A DNA stretch of 64,000 nucleotides from Martinezella rhizogenes. GTDB taxonomy: Bacteria; Pseudomonadota; Alphaproteobacteria; Rhizobiales; Rhizobiaceae. This document shows, one piece after another, positions 18,453 through 25,759 of the stretch (position 1 is the stretch's first letter; each line of letters starts with the position of its first letter). The position numbers were made by a program, and so were the translations under genes. The DNA lies in assembly GCF_027460065.1 (NCBI RefSeq), contig NZ_JAPYZZ010000017.1, positions 45,226-109,225 on the forward strand. Reading direction: 5' to 3'. The notes under the pieces are model-generated. The model saw only the letters and a program-made list of their open reading frames with translations. It made no database searches and had not been told where the DNA came from.

Positions 18453-19907
18453 TCATCGGCGCTTTTTCTTGCGCCACGGGGCGTCACGCTGCCAGTTGCC
18501 GGCCATGATGCTGCCAAACGGGATCACCTCGTCGACCACTTCGGCCAGCCCGTAGTGGTCGATCTGTGCCCGCACATTGGCGGCCGACTTATATGCGCTC
18601 GGTAACTCGGAAATATCTGCGTTGCCGGAGAAAAAGCGCGCATCGAGCCCCGCTGTTTCCTTCGCCATGATGTCGGCAATATTATTTGGGCTCAGCCCAC
18701 GCTGGTCCGCACCATATTCCTCCGCAAGGCGGCGGATATGGGCGCTGCGCGAAAAGTTGCGACCGGCACCATGCGGTGAGAAGCCGAGGCCATTGGCGGC
18801 GTTCGACCCGCGCACGATCAGGATCGGTTCCGCCATATTGAGCGGAATGATCGTCAGATCGGTGGCATCCTCCGCCCAGCCGTCGAAAGCCGGCGTTGCA
18901 CCCTTGCCGTGGTAGAAGAGCCCATCCGACTTCCGGAACACGAAATTATGCTCGTTCCAGAAACGGTCCGACACGCGCGCAGCGAGCTTCTCAGCCGCCA
19001 AGTCGTGTAGGATATAATGGTTTTCCTTGGTCCAATGGCGGATAATCTGGAGAGCCGACCAGTAATGGTCGCCTTCCTCGGTATCCGCCGGTATCCAGGC
19101 GTTATCCCGTTGCGTTTCCGGCGAAAGCTGTTCACGGAACTTGTTTGCTATCTTCATGCCACGCTCGTAGAGGCGGGCGCCCGGCGCACGCGAACCATGA
19201 TGTGTCACCAGAACCGTCTCGCCGGTCGATTTCATCGTTCCAACATAGGCGAAATGGTTGCCATCACCCTGCGTGGCGAAGTGCTCGATGCCGACATCAA
19301 GCGCCGCACCGGTGAGATACGGATTCTCCTGGAAGGCAGCGAGTGTGGCTTCCGATGGCTTGATCTGCTGGCCTGCCGCTCGTCCCCCGGGCCCGAAATG
19401 GGTCACGGAATGGATGGCGTCGAGCAGCGCCTTCGGATCCACCCTCGGAAAGACCGAGATGGCCATCGAGCAGCAGATATCTGCCGAATGCATGCCCGGA
19501 TGGATAGCCTCCGAAGCGACGACGCCGCCGACGGGAATGGTCCCGACCGGACCGGCTGGACAGGCATCCGGCATGATGGCGGCAGAACGCACCACGGGAG
19601 TGCAGGCGAGCGCGCGCATGGTGGCATTCACCTTCTCGACATTGTCTTGCTCGAAAGCATTCTCAGCACGGATGTTGGAATAGATATCGATATCGCCTTC
19701 CAGTCTAAGCGGGACAGTCGGCGCCGGTTGGAAAACACGGGCAGCGGCCATGGCCACATCCATCGAGCCGCCTTCGCTCAACACCTTGTTGGCCGCATCC
19801 AGCGCGGGGCGAAACCATTTGCCCTGCGGCATGCCTGCATCGATCAAATCCTGTCCGCTTACGATCTCAACCATTTTCTTTTCTGCGTTTGCAGTCCTTC
19901 TGTTCAT
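18453..19907 (-). CDS. rtcB: RNA-splicing ligase RtcB
   Basis: RtcB joins 2',3'-cyclic phosphate or 3'-phosphate ends to 5'-OH ends using GTP and Mn2+, repairing or splicing tRNA-type breaks. The 484-aa protein has HPGMHSADICCSMAIS (metal site; the Cys is the family ligand), GDGNHFAYVG, VTHHGSRAPGARLY and the guanylylated-histidine motif FSPHGAGRNFSR. Start is ambiguous: GTG 19913, ATG 19907 or ATG 19874. It lies immediately downstream of the Y-RNA array and the TROVE gene on the same strand, the gene order of bacterial rsr-yrl-rtcB operons. No rtcA is seen here. Confidence 0.93.
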   Translation of the reverse strand: MNRRTANAEKKMVEIVSGQDLIDAGMPQGKWFRPALDAANKVLSEGGSMDVAMAAARVFQPAPTVPLRLEGDIDIYSNIRAENAFEQDNVEKVNATMRALACTPVVRSAAIMPDACPAGPVGTIPVGGVVASEAIHPGMHSADICCSMAISVFPRVDPKALLDAIHSVTHFGPGGRAAGQQIKPSEATLAAFQENPYLTGAALDVGIEHFATQGDGNHFAYVGTMKSTGETVLVTHHGSRAPGARLYERGMKIANKFREQLSPETQRDNAWIPADTEEGDHYWSALQIIRHWTKENHYILHDLAAEKLAARVSDRFWNEHNFVFRKSDGLFYHGKGATPAFDGWAEDATDLTIIPLNMAEPILIVRGSNAANGLGFSPHGAGRNFSRSAHIRRLAEEYGADQRGLSPNNIADIMAKETAGLDARFFSGNADISELPSAYKSAANVRAQIDHYGLAEVVDEVIPFGSIMAGNWQRDAPWRKKKRR

Positions 19908-19962
19908 TTCCACATCTCTGCCGGAGGGCCTATCCCACCCGGCACTTTCTTACAAAAAGTCG

Positions 19963-20091
19963 GCAGCGGCGACGAGGGTAGACGAAAATCAGGCGGTCCC
20001 GCTCGTGCCAGAGAGCGCTGCCAGGGATGGGAGTCGAACCCATCAGACCGCCAAGTTGGCGGCTGTAATTTCGTCCGGCATTCGCCGCTGC
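19963..20091 (-). ncRNA. Y-RNA-like unit F with T and D arms but no acceptor stem
   Basis: Read on the minus strand, the ends pair perfectly over 10 bp (plus positions 20082-20091 with 19963-19972). The conserved internal-loop strand CGAATGCC follows, then an inner stem. Inside are a 6-bp anticodon-like stem (20047-20052 with 19992-19997), a T arm (20026-20044, loop TTCGACT) and a D arm (20001-20016, GCTC/GAGC with a GG in the loop). Only a short linker replaces the acceptor stem. An alternative hairpin CCGCC/GGCGG competes with the anticodon stem. It is the last unit before rtcB. Confidence 0.7.
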
Positions 20092-20100
20092 ATTCCGGTC

Positions 20101-20217
20101 GTGGCGACCAGTATTGAAGAAACCTCCGCATCAACGACCTTACGGTCGTTCCGCGGTGCGGGCCTCGAACCCGCGACCCTTACGGGTTACCACTGTAGTT
20201 TCCCCGGCATTCGCCAC
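20101..20217 (-). ncRNA. Y-RNA-like unit E with a T arm only
   Basis: The end strands GTGGCGA/TCGCCAC pair (20211-20217 with 20101-20107). The conserved strand GGCGAATGCCGGGGAAACTA follows and its inner stem pairs with GTTTCTTC. The insert keeps a perfect T arm (20158-20174, loop TTCGAGG). In place of the acceptor/D region are CCGC/GCGG flanks around a 7-bp hairpin AACGACC-GTAA-GGTCGTT. A second hairpin ACCC-GTAA-GGGT precedes the T arm. No D arm is visible. Confidence 0.7.
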
Positions 20218-20229
20218 AGTATTTCGGTT

Positions 20230-20357
20230 CATGGCGACGAGGTGTCCAGAAACATTCCACCGCTCTTCCGCTGAGCTACCGGCCCATTGTGTCGGGCCGG
20301 GCGGGATTTGAACCCGCGACCTGTGAATTAACTGTAGTTTCCAGGGCATTCGCCATG
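20230..20357 (-). ncRNA. Y-RNA-like unit D with a complete permuted tRNA module
   Basis: The ends pair perfectly over 8 bp (20350-20357 with 20230-20237), then the conserved CGAATGCC loop and an inner stem CTGGAAAC/GTTTCTGG (two G-U). The insert runs, 5' to 3' on the minus strand: anticodon 3' strand TTCAC, variable AGGTC, T arm (20301-20317, perfect), acceptor 3' strand CCGGCCC, loop GACACAAT, acceptor 5' strand GGGCCGG, TA, D arm (20262-20276), then anticodon 5' strand GTGGA. This is a tRNA opened in the anticodon loop with its acceptor stem closed, grafted on a Y stem. It is the clearest unit. Confidence 0.85.
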
Positions 20358-20381
20358 CATTTTATGTCTGTCCTTTCGAGT

Positions 20382-20462
20382 GCGGCGACAAGAGTTTGCG
20401 AAATATGAGGCAGACGCATCCGCCCAAGCGTGACAGGCTGTAGTTTCGCAGGCATTCGCCGC
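20382..20462 (-). ncRNA. Y-RNA-like unit C, no tRNA module
   Basis: GCGGCGA (minus strand 5' end) pairs with TCGCCGC (20456-20462 with 20382-20388). The inner stem TGCGAAA/TTTCGCA is separated from it by the conserved ATGCC strand facing AACTCTTG. The apical part is about 40 nt with a small GGCGGA/TCTGCC hairpin and lacks T or D arms. It keeps the CTACAG motif after the inner stem. Confidence 0.7.
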
Positions 20463-20478
20463 TTCATTTCAATTCAGC

Positions 20479-20550
20479 CATGGCGACAAAAGAAGTTGGA
20501 AGAAACATTTTCGAAAGAGAGCGATGTAGTTTCTTCCGGCATTCGCCATG
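20479..20550 (-). ncRNA. Y-RNA-like unit B, short stem-loop form
   Basis: The simplest unit. CATGGCGA pairs with TCGCCATG (20543-20550 with 20479-20486), the conserved ATGCC strand faces AACTTCTTTTG, and GGAAGAAAC pairs perfectly with GTTTCTTCC. The apical loop of about 22 nt begins TACATCG. It shows the core shared by all units without any tRNA-like insert. Confidence 0.75.
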
Positions 20551-20565
20551 CAATTTTCAATTCGT

Positions 20566-20705
20566 CCGTGACGACGAAAAGTGGTGGAACGCCTGCTCAA
20601 CCACTGAGCTACGAAGTCCTGCTGCACGCAGCTGAAACCTCGACGGGACTCGAACCCGCGACCTGGCGATTAGTAGTCTGTAGTTCCATCCGGTATTCGT
20701 CACGG
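20566..20705 (-). ncRNA. Y-RNA-like unit A with a complete permuted tRNA module
   Basis: First unit after the TROVE gene. CCGTGACGA pairs with TCGTCACGG (20697-20705 with 20566-20574). The inner stem GGATGGAAC pairs with GTTCCACC with one bulged A. The insert holds an anticodon-stem pair CGCC/GGCG, T arm (20643-20659), acceptor strands AACCTCG (20636-20642) and CGAAGTC (20612-20618, plus-strand spelling, with two G-U pairs), and D arm (20595-20609). The acceptor stem is closed by a 17-nt loop that itself forms a GCTGC/GCAGC hairpin. Confidence 0.8.
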
Positions 20706-20708
20706 TGC

Positions 20709-20733
20709 CCTGCGCCATTCACGGCGGCGCAGG
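20709..20733 (+). terminator. Hairpin between the TROVE stop and the Y-RNA array
   Basis: CCTGCGCC (20709-20716) and GGCGCAGG (20726-20733) form a perfect 8-bp stem. On the plus strand it is followed by ACTTTTTCT, so it would terminate transcription entering from the array side toward the TROVE gene. On the minus strand it has no T-run and would sit as a hairpin between mRNA and array. Confidence 0.45.
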
Positions 20734-20740
20734 ACTTTTT

Positions 20741-22294
20741 CTAAAGTTCGATCGCCTCGATCCGGCGCAACCACGCGTCCGGGCTCGATTTTCCGGCCGC
20801 AAAGCTGTTGATCGCACCATAGACGGCATCGGAGAAACCGCCGATGTTCAGCACATCCACACCCTTTGCCGGGGTCTGGACATAGGGCTGAATATCAAGG
20901 CAAACCAGCTTTGCAGCCGGGTTGATCCTCTTGATCCGCGCCCATTCGCTCATCATGCCAGTTGCCTGTCCGCCGCCGCGAGCATCCATCCAGGACTGAT
21001 TGTCCGAGACGAGGACCACGAGGTCGACCTTGGCCCTTTCATTGGCCAAGAGCTTCAGCGGAGCCGAGCAATTGGTTCCACCACCACCAACCGCCGCAAG
21101 TTTCGCTGCATTGGTCATGACGCTGTCGCGACCGTTGAGCTGCACGCGCACCACATGATTTTCGAACGGCAGAACGCGTGTAAATCGGTTCCGTCGCAGG
21201 AAGGAAGCTGCGACAAGCGCGGCCACGTCAATGCATCGAACCGTCGAGGTCGCACCTGGACGATAACCGGTCACGGGCGACCCCATGGAGCCGGAAACGT
21301 CAGGGCAGACCACGACATTGCCGCCGAAGGTCGGCACGGTGGAGACTGCGGTCTCCATCGCATCCTGCAGCGCATCGGCCACCACCGGCGGCACCGTGTG
21401 TCCCGTCATTTGCCAGGCGACCAGCAACTGATAGGGAAACACGCGGGCTTTCCGCACCGTTTCCGGGTCGGCAAGCTTTGCCGCCAGCTGTTCAGCGACG
21501 CCCGGCACCTCAAACACGCCCCTCCGGGCAAAAGTGTTGAGGTTCTGGCGCACCATCTGCCAGGAGCCTTTGAGCGCCACTTCCGCCCACTGTTCCTTCG
21601 TCAGGGCGAGCGAGGTCAGCATCTGGAACGGTACCGGCGGCAAGGCGAGCGTTATATCCCGCTTGAACGCCTCGAACGCCCTCACCTCGCCCGGCAACGC
21701 GGCCACGTCATACGGCTTGCCGATCGCCCAGGCGTAGAGCGCTGCGCGCTCCGCGTCCCTGGGCCTAGGGTGAACCATACGGATCACATCCGGCAGCGTT
21801 GGCTCATTGCCAACCATGGCTTGCAGGAACTGTTCCACCGTGCGGCTTTCCAGCCATGCCTGCACCATCTTTTTCGGGCGTGTTCCGAGCGACTTGCGGC
21901 CAGCCGCACCCGAACGCATGATTTGCACAAAACCACGCAGCATCTTGCCGCTCTTCACCACGCGCGGAAAAGCACGGGCAAAGGTATCGCTTTCAAGGCC
22001 GGAAAGCATGGCCAGCAGCATGACCGGCATATCCTTCATGTGGCCTTTTTCAGCGGCGTAGACCGCAAGCTTTGCCAGAAACTCCGGCTCGACTTCTACC
22101 GCGAGCTTAACAACGCCGTCTAGCTGCTCGCCGGCACCGGCATAGAAGGTGTCGTTGAACGTGCCGGTGACAGCATACTGAGCCAGCGCTTCACGGGCGG
22201 TCAGCGCATAGGCCGGCGCCGCTTCGTGATTGACCGTGTTCGTGGCGGGCAAAAGCTTGCCGAGATAGGATTTGAAGATTGCCGTATTGACCAT
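20741..22294 (-). CDS. rsr: TROVE-domain protein (bacterial Ro60/Rsr)
   Basis: Ro60 homologues bind Y RNAs and misfolded RNA, and in some bacteria tether RNA to nucleases. The 517-aa protein has an N-terminal TROVE HEAT-like ring (AREALAQYAVTGTFNDTFYA, then VPFQMLTSLALT) and a C-terminal von Willebrand A domain with an intact MIDAS motif DVSGSMG near residue 345. I start at MVNTAIFKSYLGKLL (22294), preceded by AGAGGTG; a sigma-54-like promoter lies about 40 bp upstream. The downstream DNA encodes its presumed Y-RNA ligands. Confidence 0.9.
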   Translation of the reverse strand: MVNTAIFKSYLGKLLPATNTVNHEAAPAYALTAREALAQYAVTGTFNDTFYAGAGEQLDGVVKLAVEVEPEFLAKLAVYAAEKGHMKDMPVMLLAMLSGLESDTFARAFPRVVKSGKMLRGFVQIMRSGAAGRKSLGTRPKKMVQAWLESRTVEQFLQAMVGNEPTLPDVIRMVHPRPRDAERAALYAWAIGKPYDVAALPGEVRAFEAFKRDITLALPPVPFQMLTSLALTKEQWAEVALKGSWQMVRQNLNTFARRGVFEVPGVAEQLAAKLADPETVRKARVFPYQLLVAWQMTGHTVPPVVADALQDAMETAVSTVPTFGGNVVVCPDVSGSMGSPVTGYRPGATSTVRCIDVAALVAASFLRRNRFTRVLPFENHVVRVQLNGRDSVMTNAAKLAAVGGGGTNCSAPLKLLANERAKVDLVVLVSDNQSWMDARGGGQATGMMSEWARIKRINPAAKLVCLDIQPYVQTPAKGVDVLNIGGFSDAVYGAINSFAAGKSSPDAWLRRIEAIEL

Positions 22295-22330
22295 GGCAGC
22301 ACCTCTTTGTCTGGTTTCTGCCAGATACGT

Positions 22331-22347
22331 TTCAAGATGCGTGCCAG
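22331..22347 (-). promoter_or_regulatory. Sigma-54-type promoter for the TROVE/Y-RNA/rtcB operon
   Basis: On the minus strand CTGGCACGCATCTTGAA fits the -24/-12 consensus with a full TGGCACG element and a TTGA in place of TTGC. It sits upstream of the chosen TROVE start and close to divergent rtcR, whose product is a sigma-54 activator. The weakened -12 element is the only departure. Confidence 0.65.
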
Positions 22348-22416
22348 TTTGATGCCAGAATGAATTCCGGTCAGGCATTTCAATGCAACCGATTGATTTT
22401 AAATAAATAAAAAAAT

Positions 22417-22430
22417 CGCCACCTCTGGCG
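22417..22430. promoter_or_regulatory. Dyad in the TROVE-rtcR divergent region, candidate RtcR site
   Basis: CGCCACCTCTGGCG is a perfect 5-bp inverted repeat with a 4-base centre, about 70 bp upstream of the -24 element. That is a typical distance for a sigma-54 activator site. The link to RtcR is by position only. Confidence 0.4.
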
Positions 22431-22504
22431 TTTCAAAATTTGCCATTTTAAGACGCTTCTCTTATTCTATCTTTGAATATAAAGTTTATATGTTTGGATA
22501 AACC

Positions 22505-24142
22505 ATGAAGCGCCGCGTTGCCATTAGCATCCTTGGAACTACACTGGATATGGGCAAGCGTGAGGATCGGTGGAACCGCTGGAGGCCTAATGTGGGCCTT
22601 ATCCAGCAGCCCGGCCTGTTCTTCGATCGCGTCGAACTGATCCATGATGCGAATTTCGAGCGGCTTGCAAAAACCGTTATCGGCGATATCGAAACCGTTT
22701 CGCCCGCCACCGAAGTTCGCCAGAACATCATCAACCTGACCGACCCGTGGGATTTCTCGGAAGTCTACACAAAGTTGCGCGATTTCGCCCGCGCCTATAA
22801 TTTCGATCCGGACGCGGAAGACTATCTCGTCAACATCACCACCGGCACACACGTTGCACAGATTTGCTGGTTCCTGCTAACCGAAGCCCGCATCATTCCC
22901 GGCCGTCTACTGCAGCTTTCGCCATCGCGCGACCGGGAGGCAGAGCAGAATCATGCCGGCACGCATGCGGTCATTGATCTCGACCTGTCACGTTACGACC
23001 AGATCGCCACCCGCTTCGCTTCCGAGCGCGACGAGGCGACCTCATTTCTGAAATCCGGCATCTCCACCCGCAACGCCGCCTTCAACCGCATGATCGATGA
23101 GATCGAGCGCGTGGCAATGCGCTCCACCGCACCGGTGTTTCTTACCGGCCCCACCGGCGCCGGAAAATCGCAGCTGGCGAAAAGGATTTACGAGCTGAAA
23201 AAGGCGCAACGAAAGGTGACCGGACCCTTCGTGGAGGTGAACTGTGCCACGCTGCGCGGAGATCAGGCCATGTCGGCTTTGTTCGGTCATGTGAAGGGCG
23301 CATTCACAGGCGCGTCCGGTGAACGCGCCGGTCTCCTGAAATCTGCAGACAAGGGCTTGCTGTTTCTCGACGAGATCGGCGAGCTTGGTCTGGACGAACA
23401 GGCCATGTGCCTGCGCGCCATCGAGGAAAAGCGTTTTCTGCCGGTCGGAGCGGACAGGGAAATCTCTGTCGATTTCCAGCTGATCGCCGGCACCAACCGC
23501 GATCTGCGCACGGAAGTTCTGAAAGGCCGGTTTCGCGAGGACCTGTTTGCTCGCCTCAACCTCTGGATATTTCAGCTTCCCGCACTTCGGGAACGCAAAG
23601 AGGACATCGAACCCAACCTCGATTTCGAGTTGCGGCGTTTTCTCGAACGTGAGGGCCAGAACGTTACTTTCAACAGGGAGGCACGCGAGCGCTACATCGC
23701 TTTTGCGACCGGGCCGGAAGCGGCGTGGAGCGCCAATTTCCGCGATCTGTCCGCCTCTGTCACCCGCATGGGAACATTAGCGCCGCAAGGACGCATCACC
23801 GTCGATGTCGTCGACGACGAAGTCCTTCGCCTCAAGGCTTCATGGGGCGGTGCGTCGCAACATGCTGTCAGCGACAGCAAGCTGATTGATCTCCTCGGCG
23901 TTGGGGCAGTTGCTCGCCTGGACCTGTTCGATATCGCTCAGCTTTCGGCAGTGTTGGAGATATGCCGCCTTCACAACACAGCCAGTGCGGCCGGGCGTGT
24001 TCTGTTCGCGAGTTCGAGGTTGAATAAAAGAAGCAGCAACGACGCAGACCGCGTGACCAAATATCTGGCACGTTTTGGGCTGAAATTTGCAGACGTCAGA
24101 CGATCGACTATATCTGCTCTCGGCGAGTCGATACACTCATAG
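22505..24142 (+). CDS. rtcR: Sigma-54-dependent activator RtcR with CARF-like sensor
   Basis: RtcR activates rtcB operons when its N-terminal CARF-type domain senses RNA-derived ligands. The 545-aa protein has this domain in residues 1-170 (VAISILGTTLD, then DYLVNITTGTHVAQICWFLL), an AAA+ domain with Walker A GPTGAGKS, the sigma-54 contact loop FGHVKGAFTGASGER, Walker B GLLFLDEIGELG and a C-terminal HTH (LFDIAQLSAVLEICR). It is divergent from the TROVE operon, the standard genomic arrangement. Confidence 0.93.
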   Translation: MKRRVAISILGTTLDMGKREDRWNRWRPNVGLIQQPGLFFDRVELIHDANFERLAKTVIGDIETVSPATEVRQNIINLTDPWDFSEVYTKLRDFARAYNFDPDAEDYLVNITTGTHVAQICWFLLTEARIIPGRLLQLSPSRDREAEQNHAGTHAVIDLDLSRYDQIATRFASERDEATSFLKSGISTRNAAFNRMIDEIERVAMRSTAPVFLTGPTGAGKSQLAKRIYELKKAQRKVTGPFVEVNCATLRGDQAMSALFGHVKGAFTGASGERAGLLKSADKGLLFLDEIGELGLDEQAMCLRAIEEKRFLPVGADREISVDFQLIAGTNRDLRTEVLKGRFREDLFARLNLWIFQLPALRERKEDIEPNLDFELRRFLEREGQNVTFNREARERYIAFATGPEAAWSANFRDLSASVTRMGTLAPQGRITVDVVDDEVLRLKASWGGASQHAVSDSKLIDLLGVGAVARLDLFDIAQLSAVLEICRLHNTASAAGRVLFASSRLNKRSSNDADRVTKYLARFGLKFADVRRSTISALGESIHS

Positions 24143-24517
24143 CTCTCAACATATACGGTGGCAACTTTCAGCATGCCACCGGTTACCGTTACAAGACATG
24201 ATGACTACTACGCTGGAGCAATAGTCGCCGTCGCACGATGATGATAGAAAAGGGATTTTGCCTCAAAGGTAATTGCAACACCTTTGAGTGATACTTTGTC
24301 GCTTCTGGTCGCAACCTTCATATGTATCTTTCGTACATGCCCCCAGCGAATGTGGATCACGCCGGCTTTATGCTGGGAAGGAAGCACGCCAACTCCCATA
24401 GCTTTCTCGATTACTGCGACCGGCACCCTGGCTGTAACGCTACCAGCACTGCCGCGTTCGCGAGATGATTTAAGGCTATAGAGCCGCCATCGCCATCTTG
24501 TTCCACACCTTTTCACC
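24143..24517. other. Intergenic, no gene recognised
   Basis: These 375 bases follow rtcR. A minus-strand open frame (24208-24516) has no family and no good start, so I treat it as non-coding. Nothing else stands out until the palindrome at 24518. Confidence 0.35.
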
Positions 24518-24548
24518 AGTTATACTGTTTTTGAAAAACAGTATAACT
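24518..24548. promoter_or_regulatory. Perfect 31-bp palindrome
   Basis: Two 15-bp arms, AGTTATACTGTTTTT and its exact complement, flank a single G. It ends 14 bp before the start codon of the next gene, overlapping where a promoter or leader would lie. It could be an operator, or a terminator hairpin with A/T tracts for either direction. Confidence 0.7.
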
Positions 24549-24562
24549 CCGGAGTTCCGCTG

Positions 24563-25651
24563 ATGAAGCCCATCGATCTCATGTACCAGACGATGCTGGC
24601 CGAGTTGGGGCAACGCTCACTCGACGCAGCCTGGACCGCCGACTTTCCTCCGGAAGGCCGGTTTACTCCCGCGAACATCAAGGGGCGCAAATACTGGTAC
24701 TTCGACATCCCCGATGGACATGGTGGTACGAAACGTCGTTACGTTGGTCCGGATGATGATCCCGACATCAGCCAGCGTGTATCGGAGCACAAGCGGGATA
24801 AGGACGATCTTCGAGCTCGCAGGCGCATGGTCAACACCTTAACACGCGAGGGTGGGATGATCACTCCTGACGCCATTTCGGGTGACATCGTCGAGGCTCT
24901 TGCCGGCGGAGGGCTCTTCCGGCTTCGGGGCGTTCTCATCGGAACTGTCGCATTCCAATGCTATTCAGGACTGCTGGGCGTCCGTCTTCCGATGGCTGCG
25001 ATCCTGACCGGCGACGCTGATATCGCCCAGGACTATGCCATCAGCCAGGAAGTTGAGGACAGTCTGCCACCGATCGTTGAGCTGCTGCAAGGCGTGGACG
25101 CCAGCTTTCGGCCGGTTCCCCATCGGTCAGGATCCGCCGCCTCGTCGGCGTTTCAAAATGCCGACGGTTATCGAGTTGAATTCCTTACGTCGAACCGTGG
25201 TCCGGACGACTACATCGATCAGCCAGCGAAGATGCCCGCCCTGGGCGGTGCCAGCGCCGATCCACTGCGCTTTCTCGACTTCCTCATCCGGGAACCCGTC
25301 AGGACAATGCTGCTCCACCGAAGCGGTGTTCCAGTCGTTGTTCCTGATCCGTCCCGATACGCAATCCACAAGCTCATAGTTGCCAGCCGCCGGCACTCGG
25401 ACGGGCAGGGGCCGGCCAAGCGAGAGAAGGACGTTCGGCAAGCCGCATTGCTCTTCGAAGCCCTGCAGCAGACGAGGCGATCTGCAGATCTGGCGCTTGT
25501 TTATAACGAAGCGTGGGAGCGCGGACCTGCATGGCAGGAAGGTGTTCGCGCCGGAGTAGGGATGCTACCGGCACAAGATCTCGAGCGGTTCAAGACGATC
25601 CTCGTCGAGGGGGCAAAGAAAAACCGCGAGGATATTGAGATTCCTTTTTGA
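24563..25651 (+). CDS. Nucleotidyltransferase-fold protein (GSU2403-like)
   Basis: The 362-aa protein resembles the GSU2403 group of MNT-fold proteins: a helical N-terminus (YQTMLAELGQRSLDAAW), a core beginning GGGLFRLRGVLIGTVAFQCY, and later YRVEFLTSNRG and PVVVPDPSRYAIHKLIV. A clear catalytic GS-x-DxD is not evident: LTGDADIAQD may be the acidic site. CCGGAG precedes the ATG by 8 bases. Some MNT proteins act as toxins or antitoxins, and the gene lies next to a vapBC pair behind a strong palindrome. Role unproven. Confidence 0.6.
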   Translation: MKPIDLMYQTMLAELGQRSLDAAWTADFPPEGRFTPANIKGRKYWYFDIPDGHGGTKRRYVGPDDDPDISQRVSEHKRDKDDLRARRRMVNTLTREGGMITPDAISGDIVEALAGGGLFRLRGVLIGTVAFQCYSGLLGVRLPMAAILTGDADIAQDYAISQEVEDSLPPIVELLQGVDASFRPVPHRSGSAASSAFQNADGYRVEFLTSNRGPDDYIDQPAKMPALGGASADPLRFLDFLIREPVRTMLLHRSGVPVVVPDPSRYAIHKLIVASRRHSDGQGPAKREKDVRQAALLFEALQQTRRSADLALVYNEAWERGPAWQEGVRAGVGMLPAQDLERFKTILVEGAKKNREDIEIPF

Positions 25652-25759
25652 GAACAGGTCGTTCGCCCATTCGGACCTCAAGTATTTGGTTCGAGATGTC
25701 GAAGGCAAACGAGATGTTGAGAGTTCGATGCCGACGCGGCTGCCAGGGCGCGTGTCAAG

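Noticed and set aside
19017..20117. 366-codon plus-strand open frame overlapping rtcB
   Set aside because: Opposite strand of rtcB and of unit F; no family features.
20114..20311. Small open frames across the Y-RNA region on both strands
   Set aside because: They run through paired RNA elements and lack ribosome-binding sites and family features.
20230..20357. Ordinary tRNA gene
   Set aside because: T arm precedes the D arm and the acceptor stem is closed by an internal loop. A normal linear tRNA order with a CCA-ready 3' end cannot be drawn.
19963..20705. Repeated motif suggestive of a CRISPR array
   Set aside because: Repeats are long, imperfect and carry paired strands with tRNA arms; spacing is irregular, there is no leader and no cas genes are present. 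They fit structured RNAs instead.
20705..22123. 472-codon plus-strand open frame
   Set aside because: Antisense shadow of the TROVE gene, with low-complexity His/Arg-rich translation typical of the opposite strand of GC-rich coding DNA.
24518..24548. LexA (SOS) box in the palindrome
   Set aside because: The CTGT...ACAG core has 9 rather than 8 intervening bases, and alpha-proteobacterial LexA sites have a different GTTC-type form.
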